Origin: an uncultured Saprospiraceae bacterium
GTDB taxonomy: Bacteria > Bacteroidota > Bacteroidia > Chitinophagales > Saprospiraceae
Length of the DNA stretch: 61,818 bases
Direction of reading: 5' to 3'
NCBI GenBank assembly: GCA_938016265.1
Contig: CALLWB010000037.1
Location: 1-61,818 of the forward strand
Below the pieces are notes generated by a model. It made no database searches. It worked only from the letters and a program-made list of their open reading frames with translations, and had not been told where the DNA came from. The position numbers and the translations under genes are program-made. Each line of letters begins with the position of its first letter. Within the stretch, counting starts at the first letter, position 1. Positions 37,890 to 49,600 of the stretch are shown here, piece after piece.

Positions 37890-39956
37890 ATGATTAATAT
37901 TAAAATATTTTATCATGTTGGGAATTGGTTTTCACTTTTCATTATGCTGCTCCTCCCTATTTTGGGAATCAGCCAAAGTGTAACCCTCGTAGCCCCAGCT
38001 GGTGAAGCAAACTACCAATGGAATGTTAGAGATGCCGCTGGAGTAACTGCTATTTCTGGAGCCACTAACGGCTCTTATGTAGCAACAACTCCCGGTGTAT
38101 ATTTTGCAACTTACGATGCCAACTCCTGTGGTGGAGCAACCAACTACTCCATAGTCGTCGATGACTGTGGGGCAGATGCCGATTACATCCTAAATTTAGG
38201 AGCCGTCTCTGGGACGATCCAGTGGTTTGAAGGCACAATTGCCGTTTCCGGTGAAACAGCAGCAACCCTAACTGTAGCTGCAGATTCTGTAGCCAGAACA
38301 TTTTACGCAAATGTCACTCCTACAAACGGATGTACCACTAAGTCCCCGGAATTTACGATCATCAATCTAAACGATTGTGAAGATACCGATGGCGATGGTG
38401 TCGCTGATGTAAACGACGATGACGATGACAATGACGGAATCCCGGATATCGTAGAAATTATGACCGCTTTAAATGGTGGTGATACAGATGGCGACGGAAT
38501 ACCCGACCATCAGGATCTAGATTCTGACAATGATGGAATTAACGATATCATAGAGGCTGGAGGCACAGACAACGACAATGATGGACTTGTCGACACTCCA
38601 GGAGAGGAAGGCACCATAACAAATCCTATTGATACTGATATGGACGGAACGCCTGACTATCAGGAAGTAGATTCCGACAATGATGGCACATTCGATATTG
38701 AAGGTACCGTCGATGCCGGAGAGGACAATGATGACGATGGGATGATAGACGATGATACAGATACGGATGGAGATGGGATTCCTGACGTCACGGATGACAA
38801 TACTGGCTTCGGTGATGCAAACGACACAGACGGAGATGGAATCTCGGATGCTGATGACCTAGATGATGACGATGATGGAATACCAGATTTAATTGAAATT
38901 GCTACGTCTACGAATGGTGGCGATACGGATGGAGACGGTATACCAGACCACCAGGATCTAGATTCTGATAACGATGGAATCAACGATATTGTCGAAGCAG
39001 GTCTTACAGACACCGACGACAATGGAATGGTAGATACCCCAGGAGAAGAGGGCTCCGTTACCAATCCAACAGATACTGATATGGACGGAACTCCTGACTT
39101 CCAAGAAACAGACTCTAACAATGATGGAATGACTGACATTTCTGGCACTTCAGATGCTTCTCTCGACACAAATGGCGATGGAATGATCGACGATCCTACT
39201 GATACTGATCGGGATGGAATAAAAGATCCTGTAGATGGAATGCCACTCGTGTTTGGAGATGCTCCAAGAGGAATTGTTTTAAGTGTTACCATACTTTTAC
39301 AAGGACCTTACAATTCAGGTACTGGTTTGATTTCTGACAATTTGGTAAGGAGCAGTTTACTGCCACTTACAGAGCCTTACACCGGACTGGGGTATACTCA
39401 TATCAATGGAGGTGGTGGTGAATCTATTAGTTCTACAGTGCTGGCGACTACTGGCCCAACTTCAGTTGTGGACTGGATATTCCTTGAACTTCGAGATCCT
39501 TCTACGCTAGTTGATATCCTAGAAACTCGATCTGCCCTGCTTCTTGCTAACGGTAAGATTGTAGATTTAGATGGTGTTTCTCCAGTACGATTCAACAATT
39601 CTACTAACAACTCCTATTATGTTGCAGTAAGACATAGAAACCATCTTGGAGTCATGACTCCCGGTGCACTTTCTTTGACAAACACGGTGACTGCTGCCCA
39701 TGACTTTACAAATGGCAGCTCATTTGGCAATATCAACGGAGATGCTCAGAAAAGTTTGGGAGGTGGAAAATTTGGATTGTTCGAAGCTGATTTTAATGGT
39801 GATGAACAGATCAATGCTGCCGACCGTAGTATTGCTTGGAACAGCCGTAATCTGACTGGCTATCGTACGGATGACTCTAGTTTTAATGGGGTCTGCGATG
39901 CCGCTGAAAGAAGTCAATGTTGGAACAATCGTAATTTAAATTCAAAAATACCATAA
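37890..39956 (+). CDS. TSP3-array protein B2 (short array) with dockerin-like C-terminus
   Basis: At 688 residues this is the shortest B protein. It has the same signal peptide type ([17 protein letters not shown]), the same two Ig-like segments ([39 protein letters not shown]), a TSP3 array from about 165 to 460, and the C-terminal module at 461-688 that is nearly identical to that of B1. The array has two 147-148-residue super-repeats and lacks the [14 protein letters not shown] ... FIPPSGND front part found in B1, B3 and B4. This suggests loss, or non-gain, of whole blocks. The Asp ligands of the loops ([19 protein letters not shown]) are intact. It is the second gene of unit 2, followed by its own terminator. 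Confidence 0.85.
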   Translation: MINIKIFYHVGNWFSLFIMLLLPILGISQSVTLVAPAGEANYQWNVRDAAGVTAISGATNGSYVATTPGVYFATYDANSCGGATNYSIVVDDCGADADYILNLGAVSGTIQWFEGTIAVSGETAATLTVAADSVARTFYANVTPTNGCTTKSPEFTIINLNDCEDTDGDGVADVNDDDDDNDGIPDIVEIMTALNGGDTDGDGIPDHQDLDSDNDGINDIIEAGGTDNDNDGLVDTPGEEGTITNPIDTDMDGTPDYQEVDSDNDGTFDIEGTVDAGEDNDDDGMIDDDTDTDGDGIPDVTDDNTGFGDANDTDGDGISDADDLDDDDDGIPDLIEIATSTNGGDTDGDGIPDHQDLDSDNDGINDIVEAGLTDTDDNGMVDTPGEEGSVTNPTDTDMDGTPDFQETDSNNDGMTDISGTSDASLDTNGDGMIDDPTDTDRDGIKDPVDGMPLVFGDAPRGIVLSVTILLQGPYNSGTGLISDNLVRSSLLPLTEPYTGLGYTHINGGGGESISSTVLATTGPTSVVDWIFLELRDPSTLVDILETRSALLLANGKIVDLDGVSPVRFNNSTNNSYYVAVRHRNHLGVMTPGALSLTNTVTAAHDFTNGSSFGNINGDAQKSLGGGKFGLFEADFNGDEQINAADRSIAWNSRNLTGYRTDDSSFNGVCDAAERSQCWNNRNLNSKIP

Positions 39957-39989
39957 TTTAGGTACTGAAATTTAATGTATGACTTATTG

Positions 39990-40021
39990 AGGGTCTGCTG
40001 GATATCCAGCAGACCCTTTTT
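39990..40021 (+). terminator. Rho-independent terminator of fibre unit 2
   Basis: A perfect 12-bp stem AGGGTCTGCTGG/CCAGCAGACCCT with a 4-base loop and a T run. Confidence 0.92.
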
Positions 40022-40293
40022 ATGTAAAACAGAAAATTCAACATTATTATTCAAACAAAAAAATTGTTTAAAAACTATGATAAATCCTAAAGAAACACAT
40101 TAGAAATACTATTTATTCGCAAACATTTAATGTCACAAATACTAAAAAAAATGAAAAATATCATTTATCTTTTCGTGTAAGCGTATTAGACAAGCCAGCT
40201 TACACATTGTTAATCCATTGTATTCCTTTTTTTAAAAAATCAATCAAAATGGGAATGCATTTCTATTCATCCTTAATCCTTAAATGCTATCAA
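40022..40293 (+). promoter_or_regulatory. Upstream region of fibre unit 3
   Basis: This AT-rich stretch has ATGTCAC at 40130-40136 and TATCTTTTC at 40166-40174, a near match to TAnnTTTG. The same two elements, 37 instead of 36 bases apart, lie upstream of unit 4. The leader from the -7 element to the ATG at 40294 would be about 115 bases. Confidence 0.45.
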
Positions 40294-42381
40294 ATGAAAA
40301 ACATTAACTTTTTAAAGTTCTTCTTATTTTTATTTCTTATCACTGGCTTCTTAGTTATTGATATCAATGCTCAAATCAATGTCAACTTGGCATCTCAATG
40401 TAATTGTGAAGTTTTGTCGGGAAATGGAGTGCCCACTCCGACATCCCCTCCTGCAAGTGCAGGAAATTTGTATATCGACAATAGTACTGGCGATATTTAT
40501 AGTTTTGACGGGATGACATGGAGTCCCGTTGCAAATGATGTAAGCCATGATTGGTATAAAGAAAATACTACAACTGAACCTACAACTATATCAGACAATA
40601 TATACACTATGGGAAAAGTAGGAGTTGGTACAAATGCACCAACTGCTGGTTTGCATCTAGTAAATGATAACGGAGCTGTTGCAGCAGGTGTTTTTGGTGC
40701 AGGTGCTGTTCCTCCTGCTGGAGCTGGGACACGATTAGTTTGGAGCTCCAGAAATGCTGCCTTCAGAGCTGGTCAGGTTAGTGGAACCCAATGGGATGAG
40801 GCTAGCATGGGTAACTATAGCGCAGCCTTTGGATTTAATACAAAAGCGCTTGGCGGATTTAGTTTTGCAGGTGGCCAAAACACAAATGCGAATCAAGACC
40901 ACGCCTTTGCCTACGGTGTCAATGCCAGTGCTAATGGACCTTCCTCCCTTGCAATTGGGAATCTAGCTGTAGCAGGAAGTACAAACTCCATTTCTTTAGG
41001 AAACAAGGCTACTACAACCGCTCAAAACTCAATAGCCATTGGTTTTGAAACCTCTGCGCTAGGTGTTGGTGGTGTTGCCATAGGTTATCAAGCAGAAGCA
41101 ACAGGGATAGGCTCCAAGTCATTTGGTGCGCAAACTCTTGCTTCAGGATATAACTCTACCTCTTTTGGAGAACAAACGTTTTCCCGATCAAGAGGAGAAG
41201 TTACAGTTGGAATGTACAACACAGATTACACACCTTTAGCTGTAAATTCCTGGAATGCTGCTGATAGAATATTTGTTGTAGGAAATGGTTCTTCTAACAC
41301 TTTTAGATCAGATGCCTTAACTGTATATAAAAATGGAAAAACACACGTTTCCGAACTTCAAGTAGCTGGATATTCATTCCCAACTTCTGGAGGAGCTCCA
41401 AATCAAACACTTGGTGTTTTATCGACTGGAGATTTAGGATGGAGAAATATCCCTAATCCAAATACAGCAGGAAATGATATTGACATCACTAGCGGGACTG
41501 TAAATGTTGAACCAGTACTTGATTTCGTTCATACCATCAACTCTCCGACAGCAGCAATTACAGGAACAGCAACACTTGCAAGCAATACAGTTCCTGCAAT
41601 TTACGTATCAAGTACTATGACAAGATTCGGTCTCAATGCCTGCCCAAATTTGTTTCAGAGAAACCATACAATGATAGGAAAGGAAGCTGGTTTTAACATT
41701 TCCAGTACTCCTATAAACACTACCAATCTTACATTTGTTGGCTTTAGAGCAGGTTATAATTTGGACACTGGAAATGACAATGTATTTCTAGGACATCAAG
41801 CAGGTCACGGATATACCAATGCAAACAGGAATATATCTATTGGATACCAGTCTGCTTGGGGGCAAACTGCAGGAAATGATAATGTTTATATTGGATATAG
41901 AGCTGGATATAGCTCTGGCAACATCACCAATTCAATTGCAATAGGAACAAACGTTAGCAATTTTTCTTCTAATTTTGCCAGAATTGGTAATTCTGCCACA
42001 ACTACAATTGGAGGACAAGTCGCCTGGTCTTCATTTTCTGATGCAAGACTTAAATCAAACATTGTTGACTATGAACCAGGGTTAGATTTTATCATGAAAC
42101 TTCGCCCTGTTGCTTATAATTTTGAAGGGGAATCTCATCAAAACATACGATACAATGGGTTCCTAGCACAAGAAGTAGAAGCTTCTATGCAGGAATTGGG
42201 AATAGAATTTAGCGGAATGACCAAACCAACAAATGACAAAGAAAATTACAGCCTAAGATATGCAGAATTTACAGTTCCTTTAGTTAATGCCGTTCAAGAA
42301 CAACAAGAAGAAATCGAATCTCTGAAAAATGAGGTCGCAGAATTAAAAGCGCTTCTTAAACAAGTCCTGGACAACCAGTAA
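40294..42381 (+). CDS. Fibre protein A3: YadA-like heads and S74 chaperone, no collagen
   Basis: A 695-residue exported protein. A long signal peptide (MKNINFLKFFLFLFLITGF) leads into the shared QCNCEVLSG ... GNLYIDNSTGDIYSFDG domain. There is no collagen stalk; residues ~170-311 are YadA-like head repeats (AQNSIAIGFETSALGVGGVA). A second run of head-like repeats (GNDNVFLGHQAGHGY, GNDNVYIGYRAGYSSG) precedes the S74 chaperone, whose SDARLK places Ser582 and Lys587 in the catalytic Ser-x4-Lys spacing. FLAQEVEASMQELG follows. The protein ends in a clear coiled coil (EEIESLKNEVAELKALLKQV) and lacks the GQLVNG domain of A1, A2 and A4. B3 starts 32 bases downstream. Confidence 0.87.
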   Translation: MKNINFLKFFLFLFLITGFLVIDINAQINVNLASQCNCEVLSGNGVPTPTSPPASAGNLYIDNSTGDIYSFDGMTWSPVANDVSHDWYKENTTTEPTTISDNIYTMGKVGVGTNAPTAGLHLVNDNGAVAAGVFGAGAVPPAGAGTRLVWSSRNAAFRAGQVSGTQWDEASMGNYSAAFGFNTKALGGFSFAGGQNTNANQDHAFAYGVNASANGPSSLAIGNLAVAGSTNSISLGNKATTTAQNSIAIGFETSALGVGGVAIGYQAEATGIGSKSFGAQTLASGYNSTSFGEQTFSRSRGEVTVGMYNTDYTPLAVNSWNAADRIFVVGNGSSNTFRSDALTVYKNGKTHVSELQVAGYSFPTSGGAPNQTLGVLSTGDLGWRNIPNPNTAGNDIDITSGTVNVEPVLDFVHTINSPTAAITGTATLASNTVPAIYVSSTMTRFGLNACPNLFQRNHTMIGKEAGFNISSTPINTTNLTFVGFRAGYNLDTGNDNVFLGHQAGHGYTNANRNISIGYQSAWGQTAGNDNVYIGYRAGYSSGNITNSIAIGTNVSNFSSNFARIGNSATTTIGGQVAWSSFSDARLKSNIVDYEPGLDFIMKLRPVAYNFEGESHQNIRYNGFLAQEVEASMQELGIEFSGMTKPTNDKENYSLRYAEFTVPLVNAVQEQQEEIESLKNEVAELKALLKQVLDNQ

Positions 42382-42413
42382 CAGTGGTATTAACTAATTT
42401 AGAACTTTCAATT

Positions 42414-45400
42414 ATGAATATTATAAAAAAAATAAGCCCAGGCAGGTTGCTTGCCATTATTGCCTTGGTTTTTCTCAATTTTTCACTAGCAATTAGCCAG
42501 AGCGTAACGCTCAATGCTCCCGCAGGTGAAACAAACTACCAATGGCATATGCAATGGGCTGGTGCTGCAACTCCCATTTCAGGAGCAACAAATGCAGCCT
42601 ATACCACCAGTACTCCAGGTATTTACTTTGCAACCTACGCAGCAAACTCCTGTGGCGGTGCATCTGATTACAGTATCGTAGTAGATGACTGTGGTATTGA
42701 TGCGACGGTAAATCTTTTTTCAGGAGTTTCTACAGGTATGTTTCAATGGTTTAAAAACAATGCCGCTATTCCCAGTGAAGTAAATAGTTCATTGGCTGTT
42801 GTTTCTGATCAATCTCCTAGTACCTATTATGCAGAAATTGCACCAACAACAGGGTGCTCTACCACATCAGCCTCCTTCACCATAATCAACCTAAATGCTT
42901 GTGAAGATACAGATCAAGATGGCATTGCGGATGAAGACGACCTCGATGACGATAACGATGGAATCCCGGATTTGATCGAAGTGCCTTCTGATCCTCTTGC
43001 CGACGCGGATGATGATGGAGTACCTGCATGGTTGGATGATGACGATTCATTAGCAACCATTGGAAATACGGATGGTTTGCCGGAAGCTGGTTTCGATACA
43101 GACGGAGATGGGGTACCAAATCACCTTGACCTTGACTCAGACAATGATGGAATCACCGATATCCTAGAAGGTGGTGGTATTGACACTGACAATGACGGTG
43201 CAGTTGACTACCCCACTCCGGGAGATCCTACTTCTATGACAGATGCTGATATGGATGGTCTAAGTGACGATCCAATTGCCGATACAAACAATGACGGTAT
43301 AGCAGATACACCTGCTGATACAGATACTTCTGGACCAGTGGCTGGCACCAATTTACCAATTCCAAATACTGATGGAACTGGGGAGCCGGACTTCCTAGAC
43401 CTCGACTCTGATGATGACGGGATTCCTGATAACATAGAAGCGTTTGCTGCAGGTGGATATATTCCTCCTTCCGGGAATGACGCCGATATGGATGGCCTGG
43501 ATGACGCCTACGACAATGATGATAATACTTCCACAGGTTTGGACGATGGCCCTGGATCTCCTGTGAACCCAACAGATACAGATTCTGATGGTGCTCCAGA
43601 TTTCCAAGATTTAGATTCAGACAATGATAGCATCAACGATATTGTTGAAGCTGGTGGTACCGATGCAGATATGAATGGTCTAATTGACAACCCAGCGGAT
43701 GAAGGAACGCTTACTACTCCTTTGAATTCCGATGGAGACAACATTCCTGATTTCCAGGATGTCGATTCTGACAATGATGGCACTAATGATATCGATGGGA
43801 CACCAGATGCCGGTCTTGATACAGATAATGATGGTATGATAGACAATACAACCGATACAGATGAAGATGGAATTCCTGATGACATTGACGGTCTGGTTGG
43901 CCATGGTGATGCTCCAGATTCTGATGGTGATGGAATAGCAGATGAGGACGACCTCGATGACGATAACGATGGAATCCCGGATTTGATCGAAGTTCCTTCT
44001 GATCCTCTTGCAGATGTGGATGATGACGGAGTACCTGCATGGTTGGATGATGACGATTCATTAGCGACCATTGGTAATACGGATGGTTTGCCGGAAGCTG
44101 GTTTCGACACCGATGGTGATGGCATTCCAAATCACCTTGATCTGGATTCAGACAATGATGGTATCACCGATATCGTAGAAGGTGGTGGTATTGACACTGA
44201 CAATGACGGTGTTGTTGACTACCCTACTCCTGGAGTTCCTAGCTCAATGACTGATGCTGACATGGACGGTTTAAGCGACGATCCAGTTGCCGACACTAAC
44301 AATGATGGCATAGCAGATGCACCTGCGGACACAGACACATCAGGACCGACAGCTGGAACCAACCTTCCAATTCCAAATACTGACAATGCTGGAAATCCAG
44401 ACTTCCTTGACATCGACTCTGATGATGACGGGATTCCTGATAACATAGAAGCGTTTGCTGCAGGTGGATATATTCCTCCTTCCGGGAATGACGCCGATAT
44501 GGATGGCCTGGATGACGCCTACGACAATGATGATAATACTTCCGCAGGTTTGGACGATGGTCCTGGATCTCCTGTGAACCCAACAGATACAGATTCTGAT
44601 GGTGCTCCAGATTTCCAAGATTTAGATTCAGACAATGATAGTATCAACGATATTGTTGAAGCAGGTGGTACAGATGCAGATATGGATGGTCTAATTGACA
44701 ATCCAGCGGATGAAGGAACGCTTACCACTCCTTTGAACTCTGACGGAGACAACATTCCTGATTTCCAGGATGTCGATTCTGACAATGATGGTACTAATGA
44801 TATCGATGGCACACCAGATGTTGCCTTAGATACCGATGGAGATGGGATGGTGGATAACACTACAGATACCGACGGAGATGGAATTCCTGATGTTATTGAT
44901 GGATTAGTTGGACATGGAGATTCTCCAGACACAGATGGAGATGGAGTTTCAAATGCAATTGATTTGGATGATGACGACGATGGAATACCAGACCTTATTG
45001 AAATTGCTACCTCCACCAACAATGGAGATACAGATGGTGATGGAGTCCCTGACCACCAGGACCTCGATTCAGACAATGATGGAATCAATGATATCGATGA
45101 ATCTGGTGGAACTGATAATGATGGCAATGGAATGGTAGATACGCCAGCAGCAGAAGGTGCCACTACGATGCCTACAGATACGGATGGTGATGGCATACCT
45201 GATTTCCAAGAGGTAGATTCCAACAATGACGGCGTCACAGATATTGCTGGGACACCAGACGCCGGACTTGATATGGACGGCGATGGCCAGATAGACAACA
45301 CAATGGATTCTGACGAAGATGGAATTTTGGATCCAGTGGATGGATTGCCTACAATCTTTGGAGATGAACCGCTTGGTGTAGCTCTGCGACTTAAAATTCT

Positions 45401-46052
45401 CCTGCAAGGTCCTTACTTATCTGCTACAGGATTAATGAATGATAATTTGGTTCGATCTGGAATAATTCCTACTAGAGAACCTTACACCGGACTGGGATAC
45501 ACGCACATTACTGGAGGAGGAGAGTTAGTCAGCGCTGCTGTACTTGCGACAACAGGAAGTACCTCCGTTGTTGATTGGGTCTTTGTTGAGTTGCGGGCAC
45601 CTACAACGCTAACGACTATACTAGAAACCAGAGCAGGATTGTTATTGGCAAATGGTAATATCGTAGATGTTGATGGTGTTTCACCCTTGAGATTTACCTC
45701 ACCTGCGAATACCTTTTATGTTGTTGTCCGACATCGAAATCACTTGGCGGTAATGACTCCAGGAGCACTTTCTTTATCAGGGACTCCTACATTCCATGAC
45801 TTTACAGGAGGTTCAGCTTTTGGTAACATTAATGGGGATGCTCAGAAATCATTAGGAGGCGGATTGTTTGCCTTATACGAAGCTGATTTTAATGGAGATG
45901 AAGCCATTAATGCTGCAGATCGAAGTATTGCCTGGAATTCCAGGAACCTTACTGGCTATCGAATTGATGATTCAAGTTTCAATGGAGTTTGTGATGCAGC
46001 TGAACGCAGTCAATGTTGGAACAATCGAAATTTGGTTTCGAAAGTGCCATAA
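42414..46052 (+). CDS. TSP3-array protein B3 (longest array) with dockerin-like C-terminus
   Basis: A 1,212-residue exported protein. The start at 42414 (MNIIKKISPGRLLAIIALVF) gives the signal peptide; the frame is open to 42384. Two Ig-like segments follow (YFATYAANSCGGASDYSIVV; MFQWFKNNAAIPSEV), more diverged than in the other B proteins. The TSP3 array covers ~162-985 and contains a 337-residue internal tandem duplication ([20 protein letters not shown] and its repeat with one changed residue). The C-terminal module (989-1212) is homologous but clearly diverged: [42 protein letters not shown], then [20 protein letters not shown] and [18 protein letters not shown], ending KVP. B3 and A3 together are thus the most divergent pair. 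Confidence 0.85.
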   Translation: MNIIKKISPGRLLAIIALVFLNFSLAISQSVTLNAPAGETNYQWHMQWAGAATPISGATNAAYTTSTPGIYFATYAANSCGGASDYSIVVDDCGIDATVNLFSGVSTGMFQWFKNNAAIPSEVNSSLAVVSDQSPSTYYAEIAPTTGCSTTSASFTIINLNACEDTDQDGIADEDDLDDDNDGIPDLIEVPSDPLADADDDGVPAWLDDDDSLATIGNTDGLPEAGFDTDGDGVPNHLDLDSDNDGITDILEGGGIDTDNDGAVDYPTPGDPTSMTDADMDGLSDDPIADTNNDGIADTPADTDTSGPVAGTNLPIPNTDGTGEPDFLDLDSDDDGIPDNIEAFAAGGYIPPSGNDADMDGLDDAYDNDDNTSTGLDDGPGSPVNPTDTDSDGAPDFQDLDSDNDSINDIVEAGGTDADMNGLIDNPADEGTLTTPLNSDGDNIPDFQDVDSDNDGTNDIDGTPDAGLDTDNDGMIDNTTDTDEDGIPDDIDGLVGHGDAPDSDGDGIADEDDLDDDNDGIPDLIEVPSDPLADVDDDGVPAWLDDDDSLATIGNTDGLPEAGFDTDGDGIPNHLDLDSDNDGITDIVEGGGIDTDNDGVVDYPTPGVPSSMTDADMDGLSDDPVADTNNDGIADAPADTDTSGPTAGTNLPIPNTDNAGNPDFLDIDSDDDGIPDNIEAFAAGGYIPPSGNDADMDGLDDAYDNDDNTSAGLDDGPGSPVNPTDTDSDGAPDFQDLDSDNDSINDIVEAGGTDADMDGLIDNPADEGTLTTPLNSDGDNIPDFQDVDSDNDGTNDIDGTPDVALDTDGDGMVDNTTDTDGDGIPDVIDGLVGHGDSPDTDGDGVSNAIDLDDDDDGIPDLIEIATSTNNGDTDGDGVPDHQDLDSDNDGINDIDESGGTDNDGNGMVDTPAAEGATTMPTDTDGDGIPDFQEVDSNNDGVTDIAGTPDAGLDMDGDGQIDNTMDSDEDGILDPVDGLPTIFGDEPLGVALRLKILLQGPYLSATGLMNDNLVRSGIIPTREPYTGLGYTHITGGGELVSAAVLATTGSTSVVDWVFVELRAPTTLTTILETRAGLLLANGNIVDVDGVSPLRFTSPANTFYVVVRHRNHLAVMTPGALSLSGTPTFHDFTGGSAFGNINGDAQKSLGGGLFALYEADFNGDEAINAADRSIAWNSRNLTGYRIDDSSFNGVCDAAERSQCWNNRNLVSKVP
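42939..44960 (+). repeat. 1,011-bp tandem duplication in B3
   Basis: Two consecutive 1,011-bp (337-codon) copies, 42939-43949 and 43950-44960. Parts are almost base-identical: about 210 bases from 43421 and from 44432 show only two or three differences. Other parts differ mainly at synonymous sites. This points to recent duplication or ongoing gene conversion. Confidence 0.88.
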
Positions 46053-46083
46053 AACGAATTAAATATTTTTGTATTATAAGAGG

Positions 46084-46112
46084 AGGCTGTCTCATATCGA
46101 GGCGGCCTTTTT
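46084..46112 (+). terminator. Rho-independent terminator of fibre unit 3
   Basis: A 10-bp stem AGGCTGTCTC/GAGGCGGCCT with two G-T pairs, a 5-base loop and five Ts. Confidence 0.8.
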
Positions 46113-46663
46113 CTATTTTACAATGTACCGTCCTAACAATGAGTCACACAAAAAGTAACCCTCTAGAAGTTCCAGTTTGCAATCAATTAATTATTGGTTT
46201 TGTTATTTTTTCACAATAAAAAATCAATCAATCAAATTACCTAATATATAATGTATCTATAAATAATGTAGTTATCCACTCCTTGGAGCCTGGTAGAACC
46301 CCATCAAAAAAACAAGCAAAATCTGTAACTAAAAAACAAATAAACTCAATATAAAAGCAGGTTTTAGACCGTTTTACATTAAGAATATCATTTATTTGCA
46401 TTTATTTTATGTCACAATTCATTAAAATAAGTGATCCATTTCAACTATCTTTTCATACAATTTTCTAATTATGAATTAACAACATAGCACTGTGTATGTT
46501 TTTCTTAAAAAAAATCATACTTCAAAAAACAGTGTGTATAACGTACAAAAACAAACTTTCGACCTTTATCAACATTTATAAATCTTGATTTTTTTCAATC
46601 TATTCCGTAATGAATCAGCTTGCATAGCTATAAAATTGCAGTTGATTAATTAAATCCATTATT
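46113..46663 (+). promoter_or_regulatory. Upstream region of fibre unit 4
   Basis: 550 bases without a supported gene. ATGTCAC lies at 46409-46415 and TATCTTTTC at 46446-46454, the same arrangement as upstream of unit 3. CACTGTGTATG near 46487 and ACAGTGTGTATA near 46530 are related to ACACAGTGTATG near 26252 upstream of unit 1. The leader to the ATG would be about 210 bases. Confidence 0.45.
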
Positions 46664-49600
46664 ATGAGAACTAAAATTTTACAATTTTTCTTTGCTTCAT
46701 TCTTCACGTTAGGATTAATAACACAGCAAGTCTATGCTCAAACGACCATAAATCTGGCCGCACAATGCAACTGTGAAGTCTTAAGTGGCACAGGCACCCC
46801 GACTCCAGGAACCCCCGCAGCAAATGCAGGCAACCTCTATATCGATGATAGCACTGGAGATGTTTATTCTTTTGATGGTACTGCATGGACTCCTGTAGCA
46901 AAGGATGTCGTTCATAATTGGTATGGGGTAGGTACAACAGAATCTGCAACCTCTATCAACGATGAAGTTTATACATTAGGAAAAGTGGGAATCGGAGTAC
47001 CAGCACCAGATTATGTCCTTGATATTTTTGAAAGTGTTAAAACTGGTGCTACAGTTCGAATCAAAAGTTCAGGCAACCTAACAGGTAATCCATTTGACTA
47101 TGAAGGTGGCCCTGCTATTTTGTTTGAAACTCAAGCTTCAGTCTCCAATGATAGAACGTCTCAAGGTATCTTTCTAAATAGAATTGATAGTAACTCAGAA
47201 TGGTTTTTTGGTAATCCTTCAGGATACTTAAACCAGGTAAATGCGGATGGATTTGGTATTGCACGCATGGTAACTGCTGGCACACACAATAACGATGTTG
47301 CCCAAGGTTCCAACCTATTAATGTATATCAATAATACAGGGAATGTTGGAATTGGAACTGTCACACCCGCCCAAAAGCTACATGTAGATGGTAATATAAG
47401 ATCAGATGGAAGAAATTATTACTTCGGAGCAAATCAAAGATTATTTGGTGATAACAACTCAGCGCTTTACTTCAATAGTGCAAATGTGAACACCACACAG
47501 ATGATTTTCAGAGATGCTGACAATGAAGTTTACGGCCGCCTCCAAGGATCTGGAGATGGAACAAACTTCGGATTGATGGATAAAAATGCGCAATGGGTTT
47601 TTCTTTCACAAGAAGCATCTAACCTTTCTTTTAGAATTAGCAATTCAGAAAAATTTCGCGTCAATGCTGCTGGAAACATGGGAATAGGAACAACTGGTCC
47701 AACAGAAAGACTTGATGTAGCTGGAAAATTAAGAGTTCGAACATTCGATCCAGGTGCTGCTACAGATCAAGTTCTAGTTGTTGGTAACAATGGGGTAGTT
47801 AAAAAAGCTGCTGCATCTGGGCTTGGTTTACTTTCAACAGCAGGAAATGATATTGATATAGCTGGAACACAAATAAATGTTGAACCAATATTGGATTTTG
47901 TTCATACAATGAACTCTCCTGCCCAACAAGCTACTTTCAGTGCGGGAGGAAATGTTTATATGAGAGCATGGTTTGATGGCCATGTTGGTATAGGTACTCT
48001 AACACCTGCTGCCGGATTGCACGTAAGCCACGACGATGGTATTATTGCAGATGGTACGTTTGGCGCTGGTCAGCATCTTGCTGCTGGTGCAGGGACAAGG
48101 TTAATCTGGAGTCCTAAAACTGCTTCATTCCGTGCGGGACTCATCACAGGTACTCAATGGGACGAAGCCAATACAGGCAATTACTCAGTTGGTTTAGGGT
48201 TCAATGCATTAGCAACAGGAGGATTTAGTTTTGCTGGTGGTAGCGCTGCTACTGCAAGTAATGATTATTCATTTGCCTATGGTGTGAATACGGTATCTTC
48301 AGGAATTAGTTCAATTGCATTTGGAAATTTAGCGGATGCTGGTGGAAATAATAGTTTTGCTGCCGGGAACAAGGCCAATGCTTCTGCAAATCACTCTGTT
48401 GCAATGGGTTTTGAAAGTGCTGCTTCTGGTTTAGGTTCCGTTGCACTGGGATCTGAATCTGTAGCTTCTGGTTCTAACTCAGGAGCTTGGGGTTTCCAAA
48501 CCGTAGCTTCAGGAACAGGCTCATTTGCTATTGGATGGCAAGCTGAAGCTACTGGAATTGGATCAAAAACCCTAGGAGCTCAAACCGTTTCTAGTGGTCA
48601 CAATGGCGTAGCGATAGGGGAAGGAACTCTGGCTAGGTCAAGAGCAGAAGTTGCGGTCGGTATGTTTAATGGTGATTATACACCTGCAAGTGCTAGTGCA
48701 TGGTCTGCAAACGACCGCGTATTTTCTGTAGGAATCGGACAAAGTGCTTCTGCACGACAAAATGCGTTTGGTGTTTATAAAAACGGAAAATCCCGTTTCG
48801 ACGGACATGCAGAAATTTATACAGACAATAGTGAACAAGGTCTTTATATGGTTCATACAGGAACAGGAATTGGCCAAAATATTATTATGAACAATGCTAC
48901 TAGTAACAGTGTTGCAATGAGAATAAACCAACGAGGGTTAGCCACGGCTCAGGATATTGTTATGGAAAATGTTAGTAGTACTGCCAATGGGCTTTATTTG
49001 AGACATAATGGATTAGGAGTTGGTCAACAAATTGTGATGAACAATACTGGTAGTTTTGCCAGAGGGTTGGACATTCTTCAACGAGGAAGGGGAGATGCAA
49101 TTTACATAGCGATTACAAATGCAACAAGCACCAACAATTTGATAGATGCCCAACATCAGGGTCTTGGAGTTGGAGCAGCTTTTCTTAACACAAACTCAAG
49201 TAACGGTTTTAATGCTATTGATGCAAGAACCAATGGTACAGGAAATGGAGTTTTTGGCGCAACCACAACAGCTCGTAATGCTGGTGTAAGAGGAACAAAT
49301 TCTAAAGAAAATGGAGTTTGGAATGTTATAACCGCTTTAAATTCGAGCGGTGTTACTATTGCCGGAGGAGTATCAGGAACGACCACCAACGGTATTGCAG
49401 GAGTAGAAGGATGGATGTTAAAAAACACATTAGCCGACCTTAATGGAACCGCAGGTGGATTTTTTGGCAGCATCTACAAAGATGCCACAGCCCCAAATGG
49501 GTTTACAACACTACACAGCACTAGAGTGTCTTATATTACCTCTGCAGGTCAGGCAAGAAAAGTTGACGGTACTGGAGCATCAGGTACAATCGTAAAAGAT

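Noticed and set aside
43508-44125. Long minus-strand open frames with Ser/Pro-rich translation opposite all TSP3 arrays (also 51233-52036, 52052-52990 region, 32052-32753, 38660-39292, 44519-45301).
   Set aside because: They are mirror images of the GAT/GAC-rich repeat codons on the plus strand; they have no start context, no domains, and repeat exactly in step with the TSP3 loops.
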